Shown one piece after another: positions 1 through 11,380 of a stretch of 64,000 nt of DNA; position 1 is the first letter of the stretch; each line of letters opens with the position of its first letter. Both the position numbers and the translations under genes were made by a program. The DNA comes from Irpex lacteus (lineage: Eukaryota; Basidiomycota; Agaricomycetes; Polyporales; Irpicaceae): NCBI GenBank assembly GCA_001986395.2, contig MQVO02000001.1:1054001-1118000 (forward strand). Direction: 5' to 3'. Under the pieces are notes generated by a model. That model worked only from the letters and a program-made list of their open reading frames with translations, made no database searches and was not told where the DNA came from.

Positions 1-552
1 GTCCGGTTGGCAGCAGGCTGTAACGATCGGTCCCTACTAAGCCTTCTGTACACTTTATCTTTTCCCTTCAGCGGTCGAGGTAACGCTGCTCGTAAAACGT
101 GACACCCGCTACTCTCTGAATATCAGCCCTCGTGCTGGTTTGGTGGCACTGCTGCTCTGGTATCGGGCGATGGGTCGCTAGTAGAGTGCCTCGAATTTAC
201 TAGATGCCTTTTTGCATCTTCCGAACCTTCACCAACTATCAATCTGGCCTTGGGATAGTTCCGAAAGTTGATGTAGGAGTGCTCATGCGCGAGCGGGGAT
301 TCATGAGGAGTATACAGTAGGGTATATTATTGGATGCTACGACTAGGGCCGTTTAGTGTCATTCGCAGGTCGTCGCACAGCTTCGTGCTCCGCGGTGAAA
401 CTGAATGTGGACCACTTTTGCTGTCATGCTGTTAATATTTTTTGGAATTTTCCACGCTCTTCGTGAGCGTCGTGTCTACGCCTATCAGGCACTACTTGTC
501 ATGACCGTTGGTTCAATTAATGCCTAAAGCGTGATGAATCATGTTTCGGAGA
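1..552. other. Gene-free left edge with a probable repeat core
   Basis: No credible exon was seen. Positions about 365-480 resemble the right-hand core of a repeat found again near 12.6, 28.0, 30.5 and 32.2 kb: a GTGAAACTGAATGTGGACC-like stretch, then a T-rich run, then GCTCTTCGTGAGC. The left half of any copy here is not recognisable or lies outside the window. The terpene synthase stop codon is just downstream, at 553. Confidence 0.4.
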
Positions 553-2127
553 CTAGTGTGACATTAACTTTATCTCCAAATTACTGACATCCTCCACGCC
601 TGAGGGGGGAAAATATCCTGTCATGATCGATGTTAGCCTCCACCTCGGTACATTCGCTACGAACTCGAAAACGACTCACGAGGACTCGAGTAATACCACC
701 GGACAGTGCCTTGTATGAAATGCTCCAGGTTCTTAAGATAAAGTCCCAGCTGTTCGTCAATCGCAGATCCGAAGGATGGTAACCCTCTTTTCAGCTGAGC
801 ATAGTCGTCAATGCGATCGGTGATCATGGTGATGAGGACATTGACCGCTTCCTGCAAATTAATCCGGCGCATGACCATGAGGATGCACACGAGGTTTTGC
901 AGGTCTCCATCAGCTTGCTCCTTCTGAGAATTTGTCAGAATAGACGGGTTCAGGATTGTATGTCGTGAGTATAGCTGGAGTTGAAGCGATTACGTACATT
1001 GAATGAGCAAAGATCCTTATGATTGGAGCAGAGGTCAGATACTTACGACCCAAAGAACAAGACGTTGGATTGGAACTTACGTTTGGCCATGCCATAAGGT
1101 CAATCGCCGCATCAGATATACCTTTCATATTTGGGTGCTCGAGTACTTCGTCAGGAAGTTCGATATCCAAGGAATATTGCACCATTGCTGCCAACACAAT
1201 GTGGTGACCATGAGCCACTGAAATGTGCTGATGTGATATTAATACACGGTAGTCTTACCTTCAACTAGGGCACCACCAATAGTAGCACGCCGCATAGCGA
1301 TAAATTCCTCCACGGAAGGGAAAACGCTTAAGGAGCGGTTCCCAGATTGTTTGACTTGGCCTCTAGTCCAAACTTCCCATGCAGCACAAAATCTTCATCC
1401 ACATCAGCTTCCAGTCGGTAAGCGCGACATTATGATCCTACAGCTTACCGCGTAAATACCTGAGGATAAGGCGAAGAGCGTACCCTCTTCAAAATACTGC
1501 GAGAGTGATACGAAGCATTCAGCAGGTAGTTCCGGTAGGTTAGGTATGGCTTACTCGTGAAGCATGGCAGCGTAGGGATAGGCAGGACGAGGAGAGTCCA
1601 GGTTGTAGACGACAACTCCACTCTTATCTACGTCAACTTGAACGTTCTGTGGCTTGGATTGGAATTCGCCCTCATCCGTGATATCGTCGGCCTGGAAGGC
1701 TGGGTTATTCCGAATATTTACCCGCCATTGGAGAAGAGGCAGCTCACGGAGAATGCCCACAACAGGAAGTACAGACAGGTCTCTAGATGCTTCGCATCTG
1801 CATTAGGGAAGGCCAACGCGACATATAGATCAAACCGTCCGATCTTCAAATAGTTGTCTAATTTATCATCGTCGAAGTGTCCGAATCTAAAAATTACGAA
1901 GCATGTCCGATTTGAACGAATGTTAGCACAGAGGTAACGGACAGATTGTGGAAATAAAGAGGCACAGACCCTGCGAACCACTCTCTACCTGCCTTGCCTA
2001 CTAATTCTTGAAAGGAGCTTTTCTTGAGCTCGAATACGGATCCATATAGGGCAAGTAGATTAGGAAGTGTGAAGCTTGCGGGGAAGTTGAGCGAGACGGT
2101 AGTCAAAAAGGTGCTTTGGACAACCAT
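553..2127 (-). CDS. Class I sesquiterpene synthase (fungal type)
   Basis: This is predicted to cyclise a prenyl diphosphate, probably farnesyl diphosphate, in the cytosol; the product cannot be read from sequence. Nine exons were traced: 2127-1970, 1886-1748, 1691-1555, 1496-1449, 1392-1259, 1217-1081, 1015-998, 923-680 and 617-553. They give 359 residues in one closed frame. Seen in the sequence: the metal-binding aspartate-rich motif DDITDEGE (residues 101-108), the NSE triad NDLCSFNKE (N251, S255, E259) and the RY pair (339-340), 80 residues after the triad as expected for the family. Exon 7 is only 18 nt and encodes the middle of the NSE triad. The start ATG at 2127 has a CCCATGG context. 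The first donor (GTCTGT) and the 41-nt fifth intron are the weakest calls. The gene looks intact. No P450 or other tailoring gene flanks it within the window. Confidence 0.85.
998..1015 (-). other. 18-nt microexon of the terpene synthase (NSE triad)
   Basis: The exon encodes DLCSFN. It is bounded by an upstream AG acceptor and a downstream GTACGT donor, with flanking introns of 65 nt (1016-1080) and 74 nt (924-997). Without it the NSE magnesium-binding motif is destroyed although the frame is kept, because 18 nt is six codons. ORF finders and many gene predictors will miss it. Confidence 0.8.
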
Positions 2128-4074
2128 GGGGAAGGAAAAAACAAGGAGACGAACAGCTGGGGTTCTGTTGGGCGAAAGTGAGCTGAACACCTTTATATGG
2201 GTAGTGACAACCGTGAAATCGCGCTGGTCAAGGTTTATTTCTTAGCAGCCCGAGGGTTGTGTAGCTCCGATACTCACCAGATATAGTCGTACTACCCCTC
2301 AGCAATGAAGAGCGTGTCATCTCATAATTGTGCTATCGTGAATGGCCTGTTCGGCGCGACGAAGTGAGACATAAAGTGCACCAACTGTCTGAACCGTAGG
2401 AGGAGGTTCTGTCACAGCACTCAGCATCAAGGACTTATTCCTGAAACAGCCGTGAGTATAACCGACATCCTCAATGCAACAGCGGCATGACGAAATTCAA
2501 AGTTCAAACTCACCTGAGGAGGACAATCTTCTGTATCTCGTTCCTGCGTCTGTAGTTCTGATCAAATTATCGATCGTACTCCGTCCTTGGCGAGGCGCGG
2601 TAAATATAGCGCTGGTGTCAATGAGAGTTAACAACTACCGACGGGGTATGGTACGTCAGCAAACGCTTACGTGCCGGTGGTGCCAGTGTCTTAGCTGCTG
2701 AATCCAGGTATGTGCATGTGCTGGCCGAATTTTGTCAGTGCATGCATGCGATGATCACAGGCATGCTGGCTGGAGGCGGTAGTTCAGACCGGCGACTCGC
2801 TCTAGAGCAAGCCACTCGTGCTTGTATGGTCGCCTGTGGCCACACATTAGGAAGTGAGGCATGTCTACATCATACTTGTGGCGTTTCAAGGGTCTGTGAC
2901 AATGTGCAACATATGAGCTGGCATTTCAAGACGTAATCCCGAGAAGAGCAGTGGGGTTGAACATACCATTTCTGTTCATTGTGAACATCGTTACATCCCG
3001 TATCGGTAGGCGTTTTGAACGTCAATTATATAGTCCTCGTCTGGTGGAAGTCACGCAATACAAATCGCCAATACTGTACGCAGGCCGACTGCTAACCGCA
3101 CAGATGTACGCGGGTGTTTTCCCGTGATGAAAGCGATGGTCTGACAGGTAGCAGAAGACGCATTTACAGCTAAAACCAGAACGTTAGGCCACTTGCCATC
3201 AATTTACACATAGGCGGACTTGGCGGGATTATGGCGGCACCGCTGCCGCAGAGGCATCGACGCGTCCCATTCGCTCAAGATAACGCCTGGCCCAACATGC
3301 GTGTACGAAAAAATTGTGGCCTAACGTTCTAGTTGTTTTAGCTGTAGGATAATGATAGCGAGCTCGAGTTTTACAGAAGCATGCGCAAGTAGCTATTGAT
3401 CACAGGGATTGAGATAATTGAGCCTGTGCAACGCTTGGAATGGATACTACTTACAAGATTTAGAGTGCCAGACATACAGTAAGTACTGAGTGAAAGACGT
3501 CCCGGAGGGAGGACCTGGCAAGGACTCGGAGGTGCATCCAAAATCGCACGACCACAATCACCTAAATAGACGCTGTAAAATCTTTAGCGCTCTTTTGGAG
3601 AAGCCAGTGTCTCCTCCGAGTCTCGAGCCCTCGCATTACAATATTGAAGTACTTTTGGGTGCTAGGATTTAACTGAGACCACTTCAACACGATAATGCCA
3701 GCTTTTTTAAGTACAAATAGTCATGCGCAAGTCAATCATGATTAATTGGTTCGTGAGAGCGTATACGAGATTGCCAGAGCACAGCTACAGGCCATACAAA
3801 ACACCATGGCCTTGGTACTACTATATAGAAACATGAACATGACGCGCATTAAATTGAGAAACGTTGGAGATGATGAGTGCACTGGACAATCTATATCAAA
3901 GCATGTAAACAGATAACGCAAAATGGAGGAGACAGTCCTTGCAGCCGCTGCATGAACGGTGTTGAGATGAGGTAGCCGAGGAACCGAGAGCGACATAACG
4001 ACGAAAGGAAAACGTAACGAAAAGAATCCAAACTCGACAAGACCAGAAAGGGAGAAAGAGGAAGGAGAGCCCGA
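2128..4074. other. Intergenic, no gene recognised
   Basis: About 1.9 kb separate the terpene synthase start from the antiporter stop. The ORFs here are short (under 100 codons) and show no family motif, plausible splice chain or conserved block that I recognise. The part next to 2128 should hold the terpene synthase promoter, but I see no clear TATA or regulator site. Confidence 0.5.
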
Positions 4075-7000
4075 CTATCGACGATCCCTCGCCGTCGGCC
4101 CAGGCATATCAAACCGCACAGTATGCGTCGGCGTATGCCCCTCCCCACCGTCTCCCTCATCGTCACTCGGCACATTACTTCCAGGCAACGACCCCGTCGG
4201 CGTCACAGGCGACAATATCCCCGGTGATCCCAGCCCACCGCTCCTCCTCCCACCCCCACTATTGCTGTTATTGTTCCCATCTTCATCTGCCCATCGAACA
4301 GACCTCGCAGGCGAGGCCTCCCGTCTCGTATCGATCGACCTCAACGAGTCGACGCGATGGTGCATGAGCCGCACGGACGACGCCCGACTGTCCACAGGCC
4401 TCAACCGTCTCCCTCTCTCCTGCTCACTTGCACTGCTCTCTCTCGACATCCCTGGCGGCAGGGGCATGGTACTGCTACCACCACCCGAACGGTGTCTCAG
4501 CCCCTCTCCCTCTCCTGCTCCACCGTGGCCCTCTCCTGCCTCGTGTTCTTTATGTTCTCGAGGATGCAGAGGATGCGCGATCCTCGCCCCAAGCATCCCT
4601 CGTCGGATCGACATCCGCCTGCGTCCAGGACGAAGCACAGCCAGTTTGGGTGCTTTAATCTTGGGCGATCGAGACTTCTGTCTTCCCACCTCTGACGACG
4701 GTCCGGCTTCTTCTTCCGTAGACCCGGAGCCACCATCGCCTTCCGCGTCGGACATCCACTCTTCGTCTTCCTCGCCAGCAGCGGTTCGTTGTGGTTGTCG
4801 TGATTGCTGCTGCCGTGGTTGTGGTTGTTGTGGCTGAGGCTGAGGTTGTTGTTTGGGAGATGACTGAGGATGCAAGGTTGGCGAAAACGCTCGCTTCACA
4901 TTGTCCCCAGCATGGTCCATCGCCTCCCCTGCCCGATGCGCCTCATTCGACACAGTCTGTCTGATATCGTTCATCGCATGCTCGAAATTCGTCTCGTTGG
5001 ATCTCAACGCCCCAGTCACTCTAGACCGGACATCTTGCAGTCGCCGCGTCGCATCTTCCGACAGACTGAGAGAATGGACAGTCGTCTCCTCATCAGCGTA
5101 CGCGTTGTGTTGCACCTCCACGTCAACCTATACATCCATGCATTTATCAGCCCCACTCTGCCATCGTCAAAGGAAACTTTGAGACACGCACCTCTTCACC
5201 AGGCCCACTCCTCCTCTCAATAACCTTATGCGGACCTTCCTTCCACTCCGCCAAGATCTCCGTCCCATCAGGCGGATTAGCCTCCCTAGTATCCTCCCCA
5301 TGTTCCCCTCTCGCCTCATCCTCTTGCTCCCTCTCCTCCTCATCATCATGCACCTGCTTCTCCAAATCCCTCGGCACAGTCGTCCCAGTGGGCGTAGGCA
5401 CCTGACTATCGTCCGACCCAGCCATCTTCTCCGTCGTCGTAGGCGTCTCGTCGCCTCGCACGGCATGCCTATGGACGCCTCTCTCCAAGTCATTCGCGTC
5501 GCGGTTGATGACGATGTGCTCGCCGCGGGCACCGGCGGGGCGAGTCATGTTGGCCCATTCGGGTTGAGCGTGTGCGCGGCCGTAGGTGTCGTGTCTGGAC
5601 CATGTGCGCGAGACTGAGTGGACACGTCTGCCGAGGGAGAAGAAGGGGATGGAGAGGCCGTGGATGAGGATTGAGATGAGGACCATGAACGCTACGATGG
5701 GTTGTATGGTTGCTGCGAGTAGCTCGGTTTGGTTTGCGGGAGGTTCAGAGGGTTCGGGGAGCTGTTGAGCTGCGAGGGTCGAGATGTATACGGCACCTAC
5801 ACAGATCAAGTCCACTTGTTTAGTAGTCACAGCGGCAAAGAATAGAAGCGTACGTACCAACACCCATGGGTCCAAAATGCCCACTAAAGATCGCCTCTCT
5901 GAAGGTCTTTACGTCCGGTATCCACTTGTACAACGCGACCATGACTGGCAGCCTCCTCAAGAGTACAACGAGAATCCCAATCACGATTAACCTCCACACG
6001 CTCAAGCTAAGCTCTGCATCGGAGAAGCTGTTAAACGGCATCCAAGCACCTACGAAGACGAACGCGGCAATGTTGAACAGCAAATCGATGACGGACGAGA
6101 ACACGGACTCTTCAGTTTGTCTGTTGAAGAAACCGTCCCAAGCAAACGCCGCGCCGCAGGAGAATGCGGCAAGGAGATCATCGGTGCCGAGAAGGGAGCA
6201 TGAGCCGATGGTGAGCATGGCCAAGGAGACATATTGGGCGACGTAGGATTGACGGTCGATGAGGTCTTTCTTCTCGCAGAACCGCATGAGGTAGCGGAAG
6301 CCGATGCCGATAATCGCGCCGAGGACGATACCCATGATGACTTGGTCTGCAACATACAATTCACAACATCGCGTTTAGCACCCCCCTGATATCACGAGAA
6401 GATAATGGCACTCACACAGCCACAAGAGCAAGAACCAATCACTTATCGCCTTCCCCGTCGACTTGTCTATGATTAGATAGAGCGCAATAAACAGGAATGG
6501 GTATGCTGCGCCGTCGTTGCAGCCGCTCTCCGCAGCGAGCAGGTGCCGAAGGTGCGCTGGGACATGCTTGTCTGCATATTTGCCTCCTACGACGGCAGCT
6601 GCGAGGATAGGGTCTGTTGGTGTCAAACAGGCAGCTACAGCCAAGGACGAGAGGAAGTTGAGTCCAGGGATCAAGGCGTAGATGAGACCTGCTGATACGA
6701 ACCAGCCCTGCCAAGTACGGAATAGAGTTATTGAGTGACGGATACAAGGATATCCAAGAGATCTTGACATACCCAAGTCATGACAGGTGCCAAGAGGAAG
6801 AATAGACTCTTCCAGTGTCGCTTCATGTATGCTTTGGGTAGTTCTACACCGATTGCAAACACACCGATGGCCAGTACGACTCGAGTGACTTCTAGTGTGA
6901 TTTCGTTTACGGTATCGCGGCTGCCATTACCCCAGCTTCGTGGATCGAAGATATTTGCACCATAGGGGCCTGGGGAAGAAGAGTGAATAATGACGAGATG

Positions 7001-7357
7001 TGAGAATGAGGGTACGAACCTATGACCACCCCGAATAAGAACGCCCAGATAGCTTCTCCAATATATAACTGCACACGGAGTCCGTCAGCACAAGCGGGAC
7101 TGAGAGAGGAAAGCAACGCACTCGTTCTCTTATAAACAGGGAGAACATGCCAAACTAGAGCATAGAAGCAGGCAATCAGGGACATGCTAAGAGACTAGAA
7201 GCACAGTACGCACGAAGACGACGAAGCCACCTAGGACGGCATAGACGATGTGAGGTATGGATACCTCGAACTAAAGCAGGCAGGCAACATTCAAGCAGCC
7301 GTTTAGCACGATCCACAACGCTAAGCACGAAAGAGGACGTACGGGATGGAACTTCAT
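4075..7357 (-). CDS. NHA1: Plasma-membrane Na+(K+)/H+ antiporter, Nha1/Sod2 type
   Basis: The family exports Na+, Li+ or K+ in exchange for protons at the plasma membrane of fungi. The start ATG at 7357 begins MKFHPFEVSIPH. Multiple introns of about 50-70 nt were traced, for example before FGMFSLFIRERL, and before GPYGANIFDP. The N-terminal half holds about a dozen hydrophobic segments. The ion-site signature is clear: TPTDPILAAAVVGG followed by AAESGCNDGAAYPFLF, matching the Nha1/Sod2 TDP and ESGCNDG blocks. After the last transmembrane segment comes a long hydrophilic tail of about 500 residues, rich in acidic, Gln, Ser and Arg stretches, typical of Nha1-like regulatory tails. Total length is roughly 900 residues. 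No truncation was seen, although exon borders in the 5' third are less certain than the rest. Confidence 0.88.
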
Positions 7358-9159
7358 GGTGTGCGGACGTTAAGCTTGCGGCGCACGGCGTTCGAGAATG
7401 ATACTTTTGGTACAGAGCCAAAGAACGTGAATTGCGTGCGTGAGGTTCGTGTCAGGGTCGTAATGAAGAGCTTCGCCGCTGTAGTGAACGACGAGCTCAG
7501 CTCGATGGATGGAGATATCGAGCGATAGTGGTAGTGGAGAGACAAGAAAGCCTTGGGCCACAGGCGGCAAGGAGTGCCGAGGTCGGTGCCAATGCCCAGG
7601 AAATTATGGACGCTCCTCCGATCTCAGTCAGGGTCTCGGCGCGAGGGGTGCCTCGTCGGGATTGCCAAGAACAGCAGTTCCACGTGAAATGAGGATCTCG
7701 TCGGCGAGAGGGGAGCAAATAAAACAGTCGACTCGACGGTGCTCGTCGTGGTCGAAAGCAAAGAACAAAAACAAGAAGATTCGAACATGGCAGAGGAGCA
7801 GGATTAATGATGCATGTCACGCGCTTACTTCGCTGAAAGTATGTCACCTCATGTCACAACTCGAAGGTTCGGCATCCCTCGGCCAATCACCCTCTCGCGC
7901 TTACCGTGTATGTCCTCTTCTGGCTGACACCTCCCACTCGTCCACGGAGCTCACTCTCGCATTCCATGTCTCGTGGCCTACTTTCCAGCGTTTTGTGCAG
8001 ATAACAAGCGACCACTTTGTGCCACGCCGCAACCGCACCCTTCCGTCTGCCGTAATTTCCAAGGAGACCAGAGTGCGGCGACCCAACTAACAGAACTTTA
8101 GAACGCCAGCATGTACAGCCTCATCCAGCTACTGCTCGGGTCATGCCAGAAACAGCAATCCTAGTCAGCAACATACCCACGCTTCAGGGTCTTCGAGGAC
8201 GCATGTGCCTGGTCAGCCACTTTCAACGGCTGACATGACAGGACGGAGACGAATACCACGACAGTACGTGCTTTCAGGTGCGATGGAGGACAGCTTCGTG
8301 GCGTACAATACACACACGGTGTGCATCCCATCGACACCTTAATCTCCTGATGGAATCTCTCATCACCCTCGCGCTAGCCTGGCGTCCGAGTGTTCGTCGT
8401 ACAGCAAAAATCCCTCGCCTCTCCGGGACGGGACTCATAGCAGTCCACAAGTGTCGTAAGTGGCTCAGCTCTTCCTCACCACAGCACATACATTGCAGGA
8501 CTCCATACAAATCAGTTCCTCGAAGCTGAAGTTCAGCCTGACGAACGTGCGATCGGTGTCGCAGTCAACCTCATGTTTCCCACCCTACATTCATAAACCA
8601 CCCCGCCACCGCGTGGACAGTCCAGACCCCCATTTCATACGCGCAGTCGGCGACAGAGCGCAGGTGGGCGTTCAGTAGAGTCATTCACCGGCGTTCAAGA
8701 TGATCAGGCAGTGGGATTCTAGAAGCCGTCGGACACTGTTCTCTAAATCACCGACTTTATGTAGAACGGCCAATTTGGAAGAGGAAATGGTGCCAAGGGT
8801 TTTCGAAGTGCTGGCGCGAGAGTTACGCGGGGACTATGCTCCTTCCTGTTGAATACTCACGGGATGGAACATGAAGTATCCCGTAACGTTGACACGGACG
8901 GAACTCCTTCGAGACAAGATAAGGCTGGATATCACTGTCACTGACCTGTCACCAAAACGATTCAATTGACCACCTGGCCCTCGATGAGTCACTTCAGCAT
9001 CGCGTACAGAGGTTCTACGATACACTCGCCAATGCGGTTGTCTTCTCCATTCTATCAGATTACGGTAAGTCTAGCGATGTAAAGAAACAACAGATTCCAC
9101 TCGCTATCTCACCTTCTGATCCCTCATCGACCACCAGAACTCCTCTACACCATTGACTC
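7358..9159. other. Intergenic, possible degenerate coding traces
   Basis: About 1.8 kb lie between the start of the antiporter gene and the stop of the FAD protein. A 193-codon ORF (7509-8090, +) and shorter ORFs on the minus strand around 8.3-9.0 kb show no recognisable domain. Minus-strand pieces such as RTFVRLNFSFEELI (near 8.54 kb) look protein-like, but I could not link them by splicing into an open chain. If a gene exists here it is probably decayed. Confidence 0.4.
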
Positions 9160-11380
9160 CTACACCATCCCACGCAACAAAACCCACACAATCCACACCA
9201 CCAACAGAACCCCATCACCTAACCATCCACAAACCTTCCTCACCCCATACCCCTCCAACACAACAAACACCTTTTCAATCCATAATTCCTCCGGCTCGCT
9301 CTCCGCCTCAAGGACTTCAAATGGCATCCTCAGTGCACCCACACTACTATCATCATTTCTCATATTCTTGTCATCAGATTGAATATTAATGCTAGGTATA
9401 CCCATGACAGCTCTCAAACCCGACGTGAACCCGTCCTCGTGGAACCCGTATCGCAGGTAGGCACCCGCGTAGGAGATCCCGCGTTTGGCTTGAATGGTTG
9501 AGAGCAGAGTTTGTGCGCGGATTGCCTGGTTTCAATCCAATTCGAATTCGTGTAAGTAGCACGAGCAGAGTAACGTTACAATCAATATGATTTGACTTTG
9601 ACTGGAGGATTTGGTAGTTTATCGTACCTTGGAATCTAACACGGGGTGATCATACTTCCACCGCCCGACGACCGTCTCAGGACGAGGCTCGAAAGGTACC
9701 TGGGGGTTGAGGGTGACGAGAACTGGGCCGTAGGTGTCCATGGGGATGTGTTGGAGAGCGTTCATCCAGTCTATCGAGATCAATATGTCAGTTCGAGGTT
9801 TGATTGGGGGGTGTAAAGTGTGGATACGTACATGTCCTAGAAAATCGGATGGATCAACGAAGGTAGTGAGATGAATGAAGGAAAAGACGTACAAAGCGAC
9901 CTTATCCGCACTTCCCTTCTTCCCTCCCTCTCCCTCCTCCCCGCGGCTCAACTCGTCAGAGTCGATTAAATAATTCCAACACGACCAGGTATTACGGTCC
10001 TTCGGCATCAACTACAAGAAAAAACCACACCGGCGACACGTCAATCAATAAAAGCAAGAAAACAGATGTAGATATATTGACGTACCCGAACGTCAGAATG
10101 CAAAACCACCTCGTTCCTATTCCACCCAAACGCACCCAACACCTCCTTCTCCCTCTCTCGCTCTTCGTCGCTTCCACCGCTACCTGCGGTAAGTATCCTC
10201 ACTGTTTCGTCTGCGTGACAAGCGAGGATGACGTGGTCGAATGTGCTGGTTTGGCCGGTGGTTGTTTCTAGTTGGACTTGAGTGACTGTATAGAAAGAGG
10301 AGAGAGCGGAGGAGAGGGTGGTGGTGGAGACGGACTTGATGGGTGTGTTGAGGTGTAGGCGATCTGGAGGGAGGGATGAGATTATTTTGTTCACGTAGAT
10401 TTTACTACACAAATACAATATCACATATACGTCAGTGAAATTCCTGCAAATGAACGAATAGCAGAAGAATGAAACTCACCTCCCACCGCGTAAGGTCAAC
10501 CAGTCCGGTTTCCCCGTGATCTGCAACAAATGGTGGTTGTGCATGAACCGGATGAGAGTCTTCGCGGGGAAGTCGAGAGCGCATTTGTCTGGAGGTGTGC
10601 TCCATATGGCTGATGTCATTGGCTATATGCGTAGCATTCAGCTGAATTTACATCGTGGAAAGGTAGATTGAAAGACGCACGATGAGATAATCATCCCTGA
10701 AAGCATCAGAGTACCCCTCCCTCTTCAAATACTCACCAATAGACAACTCCTCATCCTCATCCTCACCCTTCCCGCCCCCTTGCATAGCCAACCTCCTCGC
10801 ACACGCATTAAACCTCAAAATATCATACGCGAGCCGCCACATCCTCCCATCCAGTACCCTCCTCCAACTCGTGAAAAACGCTCGCAGGCCATGTTCGTTG
10901 CCCGCCCATTCGAATGCGCCGAAGTTGCGGGAGACGCTAAATGTCATGGAGGTGGGTTGGATGGCGTCTGCGAGAGAGGGGTAGAGGTGGAGGAAGCGGA
11001 GGAAGTTGGGGTAGGTGCTGGGGTTGAAGACTATCTAATGGTGCGTCCGAGTCAGCTGTAGTGACTCGGGGACTAGGAGACAGGGTAAAGACATACGAAA
11101 CCCCTGAGTGTTGTTCAGTATGTAGACTATAGATTAGTCCATAAAGAAACCCACGTATCGACATCCACAGATGGCCCATCCTGGTTAGGTTGGAAAGCAA
11201 CGGTATTAGCATGACCACCCGGGCGAGAGTCGGCTTCGTAAAGGTGCACTTCATGGTCGCTGTATTCGTTCAGCAGCTGCAAGTCAAGTTATTCTATGAG
11301 CTGGTTGTAGATTAGAATGAACTACTTACCCATGTCGCTGCAAGGCCGGACACACCAGAACCTACTACTGCTATCTTCAT
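9160..11380 (-). CDS. FAD-dependent amine-oxidase-like protein (COG2907-like)
   Basis: This is a predicted flavoprotein of the NAD(P)/FAD-binding amine oxidase superfamily; the substrate is unknown. The start ATG at 11380 opens with the dinucleotide-binding fold MKIAVVGSGVSGLAATW. The next exon carries YEADSRPGGHANT, and a further exon VDTGFIVFN, matching the GG-doublet and following blocks of the family. Later exons include PMTSAIWSTPPD, DHVILACHADET and HSDVRLMPKDRNTWSCWNY. Near the C-terminus, GISYAGAYLRYGFHEDG resembles the usual FAD-contacting end motif. In bacteria this group often sits beside DUF1365 and cyclopropane-fatty-acid synthase genes; neither is nearby here. The protein is about 550 residues, with several short introns placed by GT-AG and frame. 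The last 30 residues are hydrophobic and could anchor it in a membrane. Confidence 0.8.

Noticed and set aside
4262..4837. 191-codon ORF on the plus strand
   Set aside because: Antisense to the low-complexity tail exon of the antiporter; Ser/Arg/Cys/Pro-rich composition is what the opposite strand of such a tail gives. No domain.
7509..8090. 193-codon ORF on the plus strand
   Set aside because: No domain, no splice extension and basic, repetitive composition; kept as intergenic.
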